From the NCBI GenBank assembly GCA_012656075.1, contig JAAKBF010000024.1, positions 124,001-188,000 of the forward strand: DNA of 64,000 nucleotides, given 5' to 3'. Under the pieces are notes generated by a model that ran no database searches, was not told the DNA's origin, and saw nothing but the letters and a program-made list of their open reading frames with translations. Both the position numbers and the translations under genes were made by a program. This DNA comes from Phytophthora hibernalis. Taxonomy: Eukaryota; Oomycota; Peronosporomycetes; Peronosporales; Peronosporaceae. Each line of letters begins with the position of its first letter. The first letter of the stretch is position 1. Positions 43,588-52,553 of the stretch are shown in pieces.

Positions 43588-44163
43588 TTACATGATTTCG
43601 AAGCATTCGATAAACTCAACGACATTTCGTACATCTAACAGCCACTGTTCGGCAAGGGCAGCCGTTCTAAAATTCTTCTGATATCGGTCTTTATGAATTA
43701 TGATTACTGCACAATAGGTACCCCACTCATTCTTGTATACCCGTCCAGTTCCACGTTTTGGTATCTTCGGTCCTCCAGTTCGTTTGTAGTAGGACTCAGA
43801 ACTCATTATGTTAATTCGCTTTTGAATATCGGTTTCATCGATATCTACACGGTATCGGTCAGAGTTTTTACTATTCTCTTTATAAGTGATGTAGCGGAGA
43901 TTGACAACGGCATTATTAAGCTTATTGCGGTCAATGTGATCAATTACCAGCCCTTCTGGACGCTTGCCGATAAAGTATTCCGCAACTAATTGGTGAATCA
44001 GATAGTTGATTCTTTTGTTACCTCGTTTTAATTGAAAATATCGGTATCCACGATTTCCCACAGACCCTTTGATCGGTTTGTAAGTACTATTCTTCATCAA
44101 ACGTCTCACATTACCGAGATTTGAAATTTCATAAGAATCGAAGCAATGCTTATAGATCTCCAT
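43588..44163 (-). CDS. HNH homing-type endonuclease with NUMOD4 and AP2-like parts
   Basis: Intact 191-residue protein. The N-terminal NUMOD4-like module (YEISNLGNVRRL) is a DNA-binding element of homing nucleases. The HNH core is HQLVAEYFIG...VIDHIDRNKLNNAVVNLRYIT with the expected H, D/H and N residues. The C terminus (NEWGTYCAVIIIHKDRYQKN, FRTAALAEQWLL) resembles an AP2 DNA-binding repeat. Free-standing, not inside an intron or intein. It may mobilise itself between elements or cut competing DNA. ATATATAG lies 4 bp before the ATG on the coding strand. Confidence 0.9.
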   Translation of the reverse strand: MEIYKHCFDSYEISNLGNVRRLMKNSTYKPIKGSVGNRGYRYFQLKRGNKRINYLIHQLVAEYFIGKRPEGLVIDHIDRNKLNNAVVNLRYITYKENSKNSDRYRVDIDETDIQKRINIMSSESYYKRTGGPKIPKRGTGRVYKNEWGTYCAVIIIHKDRYQKNFRTAALAEQWLLDVRNVVEFIECFEIM

Positions 44164-44208
44164 AACTATATATTTATATTAATGTCGGCTTGTATCAGGA
44201 TGGTAAAT

Positions 44209-44487
44209 TTACCATTCAACTCCAAAGAAAAGTTTTAGAAACCAATCGGCTGTGTATCTATTATCATTATCTATTGGTCCATGTCGTTTGTAGTATCTCT
44301 CTTTACACTTCTTATCTTTGTGATCATATTCCCGATATGCTTTTAATGATGTACGGTCTCTAAATTGTTGATAAGGCTCACCACTCCGCTTAATAGCACC
44401 AAAATATACAATTCTACCATCAGCAAACACAGGATCATATTTCTTACCTCTATGACTTGAAACGCGGAAATTATAAGCTGAGCTCAT
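44209..44487 (-). CDS. DUF5754-like small protein
   Basis: 92 residues with the pattern of a small family common in giant viruses: KKYDPVFADGRIVYFGA..., then DRTSLKAYREYDHKDKKCKE, RYYKRHGP, and TADWFLKLFFGVEW. The FGA, YxxHxDxxRxxxYxxRH and terminal W features match my memory of DUF5754. Biochemical function unknown. The start is preceded by TAATATAGAATC. Confidence 0.6.
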   Translation of the reverse strand: MSSAYNFRVSSHRGKKYDPVFADGRIVYFGAIKRSGEPYQQFRDRTSLKAYREYDHKDKKCKERYYKRHGPIDNDNRYTADWFLKLFFGVEW

Positions 44488-44534
44488 GATTCTATATTAG
44501 CTAAGCGATCTTTTAGTCTATCTATCTCCACCAT

Positions 44535-46067
44535 CTAAAACTGAATCATTTTCATGTTGTATGCAGCAATACGACTGTAATCAACGTTAAGTTGCGTTTT
44601 GGCTGGTTCAAGCGATGGATCGTCTCCTTCCTGAATATCATCGCGATAGAACACACTGATCAGATCGGTTAGATGAGCTGATACAAGGTCTTGAGCGATT
44701 AAACCCATTTCCTGTCCGTTTTGTTCTCGGATTCGTTCCATTCATACAAACAAACATCAACTTCATCATACACACGTTTTACTCGATCAATGGGGCATGA
44801 TTGGATATTTCGTTTGAGACGTCTATCACTCGTCATCGCCATGGCTGTGCATGAGATATATCCGCCGAATATAGCAGCCGTGGAATAAGTGATCGGTCCT
44901 AGTGCGCTCTCAGTATTACCATTGTCAGTCCGTAATCGATAGACCGTTAAGCCGCCCGCCCCGAAAACAACATTGCTGCTGCCAGTTATATGCAGCGGCG
45001 CTGCGGGACTCGTTGTACCTACTCCGAGCCGCCCTGTCGTAGTTAATATCATGGATGTAGTATTGTTTATACCAAAACGAAGATCGTTGTTTGTGATGTT
45101 CCCTATCCATGTAGCGTTCGCTGCGGTTGCACTTGTTCCATTATGGACCTCTATTTGAAATTGTACGGGCGTAGCATTTGATCCCGAGAACGTAAGCATT
45201 CGAGTATAGCTTCCATCAAGAAAGTCAAAACCACTACCTGTAATCGAAAAGTACTCATTCGTAGGTGTGGAATGGATACCGAGCTCTGTCAGAGATCCTA
45301 CCGTGGTGATGTTCGATTGATTGCCATAAGCCAAAAACCATTTAAAGCCCCGCCACACGTGATATCACCTGTTCTCGAAACAGTCGCTGCCGACAACGAA
45401 TTTATGCCACTAATGCTCCCCGTTGAACCAAGCACCAATACTTTGCTATTTGTTGCGGAACCAGCTGTCGCTCCTGCCAATGTGTTTATCTCACTAGCTG
45501 ATGCGGTGATTGCAACCCCTCTTAGCTGAATGGTAGTAGGGTTGAGGTTGAGCGTTGTTGCATTCATAGTTTGTGTTCCTGATTTGGATATGGTATCACA
45601 AGTCAGCGTTGGCGTTGCCATTGCGGTGGAACCAGTTATTGTACCCGAGCAAGTGAGGTTGCGAATACCATTAAAGTCTTTAGCTGAGTTTAGAACTACG
45701 GCTTGGCTGATGCCAGCTGCTCCTTCTGTGATATTGATGTAATAGTTTTGATTAAACGTGGTCCCAGAGAACTTAAGAGATGGAATGTCAAGACCTGTCC
45801 CTCCAGCGCTTAAGGTCAGACTACTACACGAGAGCGCCCCGATACCACTGATATTACCACCTGTCCCAGGAACCAGTGCGACCCCTGGTGTTGCAATTCC
45901 TTGTGTAATTCCTGTAAGATAAATTAAACGATAGTCATTTTTACTGAGATACAGTGTTTGAGCGTAATCAAAAGTGAGATAGCCACTGGCATCCAACGTC
46001 AGATAGAATGCGGGGTATAAATTGGCGATTGGAAAATTGGTTGCGGATATGAAAAACCTGAACTCAT
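44535..46067 (-). CDS. Fibre/tail-spike-like protein with S74 self-cleaving chaperone (frame breaks)
   Basis: About 510 residues. The start MSSGFSYPQPIFQSPIYTP at 46067 is followed by a frame break at a C-run near 46013. The body consists of G/T/S/N-rich beta repeats with recurring ISGIxxLxxxxL units, as in trimeric phage tail spikes. Then come LGVGTTSPAAPLHITG and the C-terminal intramolecular chaperone of the peptidase S74 type: TSDRRLKRNIQ (Ser and Lys of the proposed autoproteolytic dyad), VDVCLYEWNES, MGLIAQDL, VDYSRIAAYNMKMIQ. Further breaks lie near 45320 and 44720. Such domains assemble the trimer, then cut themselves off. It probably forms the receptor-binding spike of the virion. 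Divergent from the ATPase gene. Confidence 0.85.
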
Positions 46068-46073
46068 TTTGTT

Positions 46074-46090
46074 TGATCCTATATAGATCA
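46074..46090. promoter_or_regulatory. Bidirectional GATCCTATATAGATC promoter-like element
   Basis: A near-palindrome between two divergent genes: it reads TATATAGATC towards the ATPase (ATG 46101) and TATATAGGATC towards the fibre (ATG 46067). The same motif stands before many other genes of this element. Confidence 0.6.
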
Positions 46091-46100
46091 GACGATAATC

Positions 46101-46746
46101 ATGAGTGCTATACCGAACTACGACAATGATATTCCAAAACGATACCGAGGGTTTCTGTTAAAACAATTCCAGAATTAGATATCAAAAGCTTGCTCAGAAT
46201 GCTTATTTTGGGTCCAAGTTATTCCGGCAAGACAAATTTAGTGATGTATATTCTAAAGCATTCGCCCAATGTTTTCGCCCACCTGCATGTAATTGCTCGC
46301 AATAAAGTTCAACCTATATACGATTTTCTTAGAGAAAAGCTTGATGGCTTTATCACATTCTATGACGAACCTCCAAACGTAGATAACGTTCGTAGCACTC
46401 CGATAAACAGTAAAAAAGTTGAATTAATTCTTATTGATGACTACGGCGCGGACAAGCTACTGCAAAAAATATTTAGCGGGTTCTTCATAAGAGGGCGACA
46501 CCATTTTCTTAGTACGATATTCATCGCACACAGCTACTTTGCAACGGATAAACTTCTGCGTTTGAACTCAGTATATGTCGCGATCCTTAAAGCCAATTCC
46601 AAGCGTGACTTACAGATGGTAGTTCGAGACTTCAATATACCCGGAATCGATGATAAAAAATGATGATTGCATATAATAAGGCAATCTCACGTGGGAAAGG
46701 ACAAATATTGTTCTTAGAAAAGTCAGCTAAGATACAATTTCAGTGA
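46101..46746 (+). CDS. Genome-packaging ATPase (FtsK/HerA, A32-like)
   Basis: P-loop ATPase that drives the genome into the capsid. It starts MSAIPNYDNDIPKRYRGF at 46101, with a frame break near 46155 leading to IPELDIKSLLRMLILG. Walker A is GPSYSGKTN, Walker B is VELILIDDY, and the sensor-like IFIAHSYFATDK follows. At about 210 residues it has the short form typical of Maverick ATPases. A last frame change at the AAAAAA run near 46655 extends it to a lysine-rich tail ending at 46746. Confidence 0.9.
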
Positions 46747-46767
46747 GGTAATCAATCCTGATGATCT

Positions 46768-47332
46768 TTAATTTTGTTCCTCAATCCATCGTCGGTGTGT
46801 AGCTGTTCGTTCATGCTCTGCTTTGCCTGCCCTTTGAAACCGACTACCACATCCGCAAATGAATACGCTCCTTTCGCTTCGCTTCAATAGATGTTTTGTT
46901 TTCTTGAACGTAGCGCTTTTGCTTATCAATGATTGCGGCTTTGTTTGCTTGATAATATTGACGCTTCTACTCATCGACGTGGGCTTTGTTGGCTATGCGA
47001 TAACGTCGTTTAGCTTCTTTTTTATCTTCTTCACTCTTGTATGCGGGATGCTCGTTAATGCATCTCGTACGATCAATGACCAACTGTTCTTGCTCATACA
47101 ACTGACTGCGATTTTCTAATTCATGCTCACTAATGAGTTGAATACTAAATGTATCCATTCCATAATCACGAAATTGAATATAGATTGAGCACTTATACTT
47201 ACAAGTACCCCAGTACCATTTATTGTAGTCAAATTCGTGCTGCGACCATCTCTCTTCTAGCGTCTTAGTAGTGCTACCGATATAGACGATGCTTTCGTCC
47301 GCGTTCGTAATCTTATATACTCGTCCAATCAT
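46768..47332 (-). CDS. GIY-YIG nuclease with lysine-rich linker and zinc finger (in-frame TAG, frame break)
   Basis: The N-terminal GIY-YIG-type nuclease reads IGRVYKITNADESIVYIGST...LEERWSQH, with the two conserved tyrosines and arginine. A linker of imperfect repeats follows (KEAKRRYRIANKAHVDE, then YYQANKAAIIDKQKRY, YVQENKTSIEAKRKE), interrupted by one TAG after VDE near 46965. After a frame change near 46855 comes a C-terminal CxC...H...H zinc finger (FICGCGSRFQRAGKAEHERT, THRRW). The finger type is common in proteins of oomycete and giant-virus elements. The product is likely a homing or restriction-like nuclease. Confidence 0.75.
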
Positions 47333-47402
47333 ATCTCTATAAAGTCGTTTATATTTTAAGACATTTATCGCTTAAATATGATCTTACAAATATACTATTA
47401 CA

Positions 47403-48329
47403 ATGGCAAGCTTTCTGAAACTGGACAGTACTAATCTCGTTCAAGATGGAACGAATTCAACTTGGAAGTATTCGTTCCTGGTTCGGCTGCTGACTTCCGT
47501 GATGTAGTCTGCGCTATCCAATCGATCACGATGTACAACAGTTGATTCGTTTCAGTTCCAGAACACAACATTCAAAGTTGAAGTACCTACTGCTGCTACT
47601 ACTTCTACCATAAGTATCAGTCTTCAAGACGGTATTTACTCGTATGATGATATCAATCGATCAATCCAGACTGCTCTCGTCAATGCTGGAGCGTACTTGA
47701 TCAATCCATCAGGAGAAAATGTTTTCTACCTGAAAGTAAGTGAGAACAGTGTTTATTACGCGTGTCAGATTGATTTCTCTCCAACCCCAACAACTTTACC
47801 GACGGCCGGTGGTACTTGGACAAGACCTGCTACAGGTCTATACTCATCTGGTGGTACTGGATTGCCGACTACTACACAAGTTCCGCGTCTAATCATCGAT
47901 AATGCTGAGTTCGGTAAGGTATTAGGCCTGACCGCGGGTACTTACCCATCAGCTTCTGCTACCGTATCCAGCGCTCAGCTATCGAACATCATTCCACAGA
48001 TTCACCCCACCAGTTCATACATCGTTCGTTGCGATTTAATTAAAAATGAGTATGTTTCATCAGGTGATATTGTTAGTGCATTTGATAGAGGTGATGCTGA
48101 AATTGGAAAATTGATTTCGTACAAGCCCAGTCAGTATGCTTGGATGAATTGTTTCGATGGATCGAGATCAACGATCACTGTCAGCATCTACAACCAAAAT
48201 GACAAGAAGGTAATCTTTCGCGATACGTCAGTCTCGATCATGCTACTGTTGAGACCAAAAAATAAGCAGATCGCTTTAGTTTTTTCTTACAATCTGAAAC
48301 TTCCTCCGGACTTATCCTTTTTCTCATAG
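47403..48329 (+). CDS. Penton-like minor capsid protein (frame breaks)
   Basis: About 300 residues: MASFLKLDSTNLVQDGTNST starts at 47403; frame changes near 47485 and 47540; then the conserved-looking block FQFQNTTFKVEVPTA, ISLQDGIYSYDDINRSIQ, VNAGAYLINPSGENVFYLKV and SVYYACQIDF. This SLQDGxYSxxDIN...G.YL...G.NxYYL.....YY pattern is that of Maverick penton (single jelly-roll minor capsid) proteins. It ends with VSIMLLLRPKNK. The stop is either at 48329 or, if one A is missing at 48259-48264, about 60 bp earlier, which would remove most of the overlap with the convergent core gene. Confidence 0.85.
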
Positions 48330-49032
48330 CTCGGAGCTTTGCCATATGATCCTTTGCCTCTTGCGAGCCCTTCGCAAATTTCCTACCCTTCTTAGCTACA
48401 CCAACACCATAGCGACGACGGACTTCGCCACGTAGAGACTTGACGAGATGTTCATGTTCTGGTTTGGTTGCCTTGGAAAGTAGGTATCGTTCTCCAGCAT
48501 CGACCGCATCGGTTAAAACCCCTTTTCGCTTAGCATAACCAAGCGCGGATTTAGCTGCCTTCTTAACGTCAGCTACTGAGACACGACCACCTTCCGTATC
48601 TACATCACTATCACTGTCATAAACACCGATGCCTGTCATAGAACGGATAGCTGCTCGCGCTGAGATAGCTGCTTGAGGAGCACCTAAGGCCGTTGTTATT
48701 GCTGGGACAGCTGCATTGGCCGCTTGGGTTAGCAAACCCCAATTCTTCGCGACCTTAAAGGCGGATTTGATACCTCCCCAAATTTTACTCCATACAGAGC
48801 CTCCTTGGGCCCTCTTATACCCCTTTTTGACCTCGTGTCGTGTGATGTCGAGTCTAACACCACGTCCTGACTTGTGAGCCTTGAGTGCCTTTTCGTAAGA
48901 AGCCGGGTGGAGATGGATAACGGAGCCGCTACCCTTGAGTTGATCAGCTGTCAGGCTTAGCTTACCAGTCTTGAAAGCTTTGGTCAGCTTTGAAGCTGGT
49001 ACGCCGCTTGAAATAGTTAGTTCGCGATACAT
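48238..49032 (-). CDS. Basic virion core-like protein
   Basis: 264 residues, strongly basic and Ala-rich. The N-terminal part LTKAFKTGKLSLTADQLKGS, IHLHPASYEKALKAHKSGRG, VRLDITRHEV has the KxGKxxxLTxxQL...KAxxxGKGVRL pattern of small core or minor virion proteins in Mavericks and adenovirus-like elements. A glycine/alanine membrane-active-looking segment (WGLLTQAANAAVPAITTALG) follows, then a basic C terminus. It likely condenses DNA or lines the capsid interior; inferred from pattern and position between penton and protease. ATATAG lies 6 bp before the ATG. Confidence 0.65.
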   Translation of the reverse strand: MYRELTISSGVPASKLTKAFKTGKLSLTADQLKGSGSVIHLHPASYEKALKAHKSGRGVRLDITRHEVKKGYKRAQGGSVWSKIWGGIKSAFKVAKNWGLLTQAANAAVPAITTALGAPQAAISARAAIRSMTGIGVYDSDSDVDTEGGRVSVADVKKAAKSALGYAKRKGVLTDAVDAGERYLLSKATKPEHEHLVKSLRGEVRRRYGVGVAKKGRKFAKGSQEAKDHMAKLRAMRKRISPEEVSDCKKKLKRSAYFLVSTVA

Positions 49033-49059
49033 TATTGCTATATAGCTTGAAATATTTTA

Positions 49060-49429
49060 TTAAAGAATAGTTAAGTTCAAATCCTTGAATCGATTTAGTA
49101 GATTCATCTTATTATTTTGCTTGCAATATAACCACATCATACACCATACACCGCAATAATCACCATACGTGCTTTGGATTGTATTTACCGACTCCGTACT
49201 TTGTAGGAGCTGCTTCACCCATACTATCAAAGTACTCACCATCATGAACAGCCGTCCAGTGTCCTACATTCATATCAGGTTGTCGCAACAAAATCAGATA
49301 TGAACCTTTCTTCGGGAGTGGCTTTGTTATCTCACTTGACTCGAATATATCATCCAGATGTATATTCAACCGCTCTGCGAGTTCAATGAGATCATGATCG
49401 CTGGTAATGGGCTTAATAAGTTGAGACAT
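49060..49429 (-). CDS. Adenain-like cysteine protease (one frame break)
   Basis: Maturation protease of Mavericks. It starts MSQLIKPITSDHDLIELAER at 49429. Catalytic His in VGHWTAVHDG, Asp/Glu position in YFDSMGEAAP, then a frame change near 49165 and the catalytic Cys in YGDYCGVWCMMWLY. About 120 residues in total, near the lower size limit of the family. It should cleave capsid and core precursors during assembly. Divergent from the major capsid gene, with 46 bp between the two ATGs. Confidence 0.88.
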
Positions 49430-49475
49430 AATAATTAATTTGCGCAAAGTGTATTAGGATCCATATGAATCAACG

Positions 49476-51163
49476 ATGAGTGAAACTCAACTATCCGACC
49501 AGTATTTGTACCAGAGCTCGCTAAAGAGCGACCCGGAGATCAAGGTATCTTCCAGCAAGCGTACGCCTTTTGTTATTGACCTAAATCAGGGTTCGTATCA
49601 GAATGGTGTTATCACAATTGATGCTACGGCTCAGCTTAACGGCTCCGAAGGATTTGCTTCGCTCCGTGATGCTGACATTATGCTTCCATACAAGGATGGT
49701 GCTACGGCCCAAACTACTGCTGCTAACCGTCTATGTACTACACTAAAGTGCGGCACTTGGAATGTCATTGATTCGTTGTCGCTCGAGCTAAATGGTAAGA
49801 CCATTATATCTATGGCTGACTACAAACTGTTCTGGAACAATGTTCGTGCTCAAACTGGATATAGTCCTCAGTATGTTGAAAAGCATGGAGCTGAGTCTTT
49901 CCTATTCCCTGATGCCGGTCAATCAGTACTTTACAGCGCAGCTGTGGTGATGCGTACTCCAACAACTCCGCATTCACCAGCTCGCTCGGAGTACAGGCTC
50001 AAGGTGGAGCAACTATCCCTAACGATGGCTTTGTTAAGCGATTATTATCGAACCCTCCTACTTCAGGTGCCGATTTCTCTACCAGTTGGCCCTCAGTTGT
50101 TGGTGCTTCTGATTCTACTACCATTTCAAATCAAACCGCTCGTGGTGCCTTCGTTTCGGTGTCGCTACTGCTAATGGAATTATGGGTACTTGGAACTACA
50201 TGCTCAAGATCAAACTAACGGACTTGCACCCTATCTTCCGTGAGCTTGACCTCATGGCTAACCCTCAGATCCGTCTCCGTTTCCGTGTGAATCAGGGTAC
50301 TGCTGTTGTCGCTGTGGATGCTTCTAAGAATATGTCGCTAACTTCTACTATCCTTGCCTCTGGTAATAGTTGCCCCATTATGGTCACCAGCGCTGCTACA
50401 GGTAATCCTATGGCGAGTGTTCTAGCTACTTCCGCTGGTTTCAGTGTTTCGTGGGGAGCGGTTGTTAATGCACTTGAGCCCACTATTGATGGAACTTACA
50501 TGCCTTTCACGACTGCTCGCCTCTATGTACCTTTTACATCTCGAGAACCCTCAGGCTATTATTTCGAAGCCTGTCAAGAAGGTTCGATACAATGACTGCT
50601 ACGCTCAATGGTTCTACCAGCGTGCTGGTATCGGTAAGCAATCGGCTCAGTTCAATGCTTCTTTCGACTTACAACTTTCGGCAAGCGTTAAGAATGCCAA
50701 ATACGTAGTTGTACTTCCATTCGCTGAGCAGACAAGTAGTTTCGCAACCGCAGCGGTACAGGAATTCCAAAGCCCCTTCGATTCGGCTCCTTGGACGCTA
50801 CAGCCAGGCTCGTCGATTCGCAACTTCAACGTCCGCATCGGTTCGACGCAGGTATTCGATATCAGTCATGACTATGATTTCCACCATTTCACTAATGAGG
50901 TTGCTAAGATTGGAGCCATTAACGGCGATCTGACTCCTGAGCTTGTTAATGGACTACTTGACTACCAGACTTAGTCGCTATCTAACCGCATGGTTATCGC
51001 TGATGTCAGTCGCCTGACAGAGCGCGATGTACCTCAGTCGATTCAGATTCAGGGTACCAACGCTGGCTGTCAAGGTGTAAATCTGTTGGTTCTTGTGATC
51101 AGTGAGCAAGAGCTAACGTTCGATAGACTAACGGGTGAAATTTTAGATTTGACCACTGCATAG
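49476..51163 (+). CDS. Major capsid protein (hexon-like), frame breaks and one in-frame TAG
   Basis: About 560 residues, double-jelly-roll type. It starts MSETQLSDQYLYQSSLKSDP at 49476 after TATTAGGATCC. The N-terminal jelly roll includes FVIDLNQGSYQNGVITIDAT and LCTTLKCGTWNVIDSLSLEL. After frame changes near 49955 and 50160 comes GTWNYMLKIKLTDLHPIFRE, LDLMANPQIRLRFRVN; after one near 50545, VRYNDCYAQWFYQ and YVVVLPFAEQTSS. A TAG at 50972-50974 interrupts the frame, but the sense goes on as SNRMVIADVSRLTERDVPQS, IQIQGTNAGCQ, as Maverick hexons end, to a stop at 51163. A Trp codon (TGG) at the TAG is plausible. Confidence 0.88.
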
Positions 51164-51212
51164 GTTCTAAATACCTTGAAGCACGATCTTATGAAACAAA
51201 AAAATTGGTCTC

Positions 51213-51515
51213 TTAGTTAAGTTCCTTGATAAGCTTAGGACATTTCTCAATTACAAATTCACTCTTGCGAAGCCAGTCGATGTAATTTGGATCCATACGA
51301 CTGATCTGCTTAAGAGTCTTACCCTTGTATTTACCCCAAGGCATCATATACGAATTATCATTATTGAGAAACTTGGAGTGTAGGAATATCTTGATATCCT
51401 CGCTAATGTTAAGACTGGGTTGATTATGCATCCATCGACAATAGCCGGGATCGGAAGAATATACTTCCTCAATAGGCTTGTTCTTGTATTTTCCAAAAGT
51501 AAGTTCGAACGACAT
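51213..51515 (-). CDS. Tandem ExoX-C-like (FGKYK) domain protein
   Basis: Intact, 100 residues, built of two copies of one unit: LTFGKYKNKPIEEVYSSDPGY..W and MPWGKYKGKTLKQISRMDPNY..WL. The (F/W)GKYKxKxxxxxxxxDPxYxxW pattern is that of the C-terminal domain found after exonuclease X and other nucleases (DUF3820-like), thought to bind nucleic acid. No nuclease domain is attached. It is the last gene of the element on the right. Confidence 0.75.
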   Translation of the reverse strand: MSFELTFGKYKNKPIEEVYSSDPGYCRWMHNQPSLNISEDIKIFLHSKFLNNDNSYMMPWGKYKGKTLKQISRMDPNYIDWLRKSEFVIEKCPKLIKELN

Positions 51516-51675
51516 GATCTGTTAGTGGTATTCATATACATACCCCTTTCATTTTTTGAGAAAAAAATAATAAATGTAAAACTGTCGGCATAATATTCTA
51601 TTAATTTTTTTATTCTTATGACATATAAGATATCAAAAAGCGTTGCGTCTACTAACGTGAAAAACTTCACTTGAA

Positions 51676-52553
51676 TTAATGGTTCGCACGGTTTGCTCTA
51701 CGTCGAGCTCTAGCACTTTCAGCACGGTGCCATTCAGCATGAGCAGCAAACGCACCGCGTCTGTTGAATCGTTCTGTGCATCCATGCTCTGGGCAAGTCA
51801 AATCAACTTCTTTTTCCGATGACGATCCGGATTCCTGGTCCAACACATCGTCCAAATCTTCGCAATTAAGAGTGAAGCCAGGAAGAACGGTACCACCATC
51901 AAGATCTCTCCACGCGCTATTGCCAACGCGTCGAACAAGACGATTTCCTCGGGCGTATCGCTTGTATTCGTACATGATTTTGTTCTGTGGATCAATGAGC
52001 CATCCCAATTGCACACCGTGAGGAAAGTACTCGCGCCGCATCTTGTGATCGAGAGCATCAAACTTGGAATGTGGACCAGTGAGAGTGTCGATTTCCACCA
52101 CGAACGTCGGAGCAAAAGGTTCTCCACCACGAGTCCATCGTTGAGCTTCGGTCAGCTGCCTTGCATCATCTCGAGGCACATACGCCACATCGGGGACCCG
52201 GAGCGTTGTGCCATCCAGCACGTATTCACCTTGCGCATCTGTCACTCTTCCACCATGGCCACTCCACGCAGCCCAATTCAGCAGCACCTTGCAGATGTAT
52301 GGTCCGATTACGCTGCGCCCGAACACCACCATCCGAAATGGAATAAATCAGCCTTCGTCGACGAAGAAACCAGCCTGCTCGCCAAGTATTGGATGGACCA
52401 ACGGACCGAGCTTCTTCACGTGCTGGTTTAGCTGCTCGAGGACACACCAGCGTAGTCCTTGACACGGCACAGAGTCTTCTTCGACTCTAGGTCACGCACC
52501 AGTCGCGCACGCACGTCTTCGTGGTCTTTCTTCTTGCCGTTCGCTGCGGTCAT
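51676..52553 (-). CDS. Uma2-type PD-(D/E)XK nuclease-like protein with C-terminal zinc finger
   Basis: Reads as one gene from MTAANGKKKDHEDVRARLVR at 52553 with a frame change near 52440 and an in-frame TGA near 52355. The core has the Uma2 (DUF820) pattern: LRVPDVAYVPRDD, PTFVVEIDT (D...ExD active-site candidates), FDALDHKMRREYF, GVQLGWLIDPQNKIMYEY. A C-terminal C2H2-like finger (CPEHGCTERFNRRGAFAAHA) and basic tail follow. Such proteins are abundant in oomycete genomes, often near transposons. It is GC-rich, unlike the adjacent Maverick, so it probably belongs to the flank or another element. Confidence 0.75.

Larger units (their letters stand above)
34600..51660. mobile_element. Maverick/Polinton virus-like element, about 17 kb
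   Basis: Defined by gene content: protein-primed family B polymerase, retroviral-type integrase with chromodomain, FtsK/A32-type packaging ATPase, adenain-like protease, double-jelly-roll-type major capsid protein and penton-like minor capsid protein. This is the diagnostic Polinton set, and the size fits. Extra genes: S74 fibre, HNH and GIY-YIG nucleases, DUF5754-like, ExoX-C-like, a large unknown protein and several small ones. Composition is distinctly more AT-rich than the host genes. Ends are approximate: left inferred from composition (about 34600), right from the last element gene (51515) and the start of a GC-rich gene (51676). Terminal repeats and target duplication were not identified. 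Confidence 0.92.

Noticed and set aside
47403..48329. Reassigned genetic code (TGA as sense) in the penton gene
   Set aside because: The TGA codons lie in a wrong frame; a shift near 47540 removes them, and other genes use TGA as stop.
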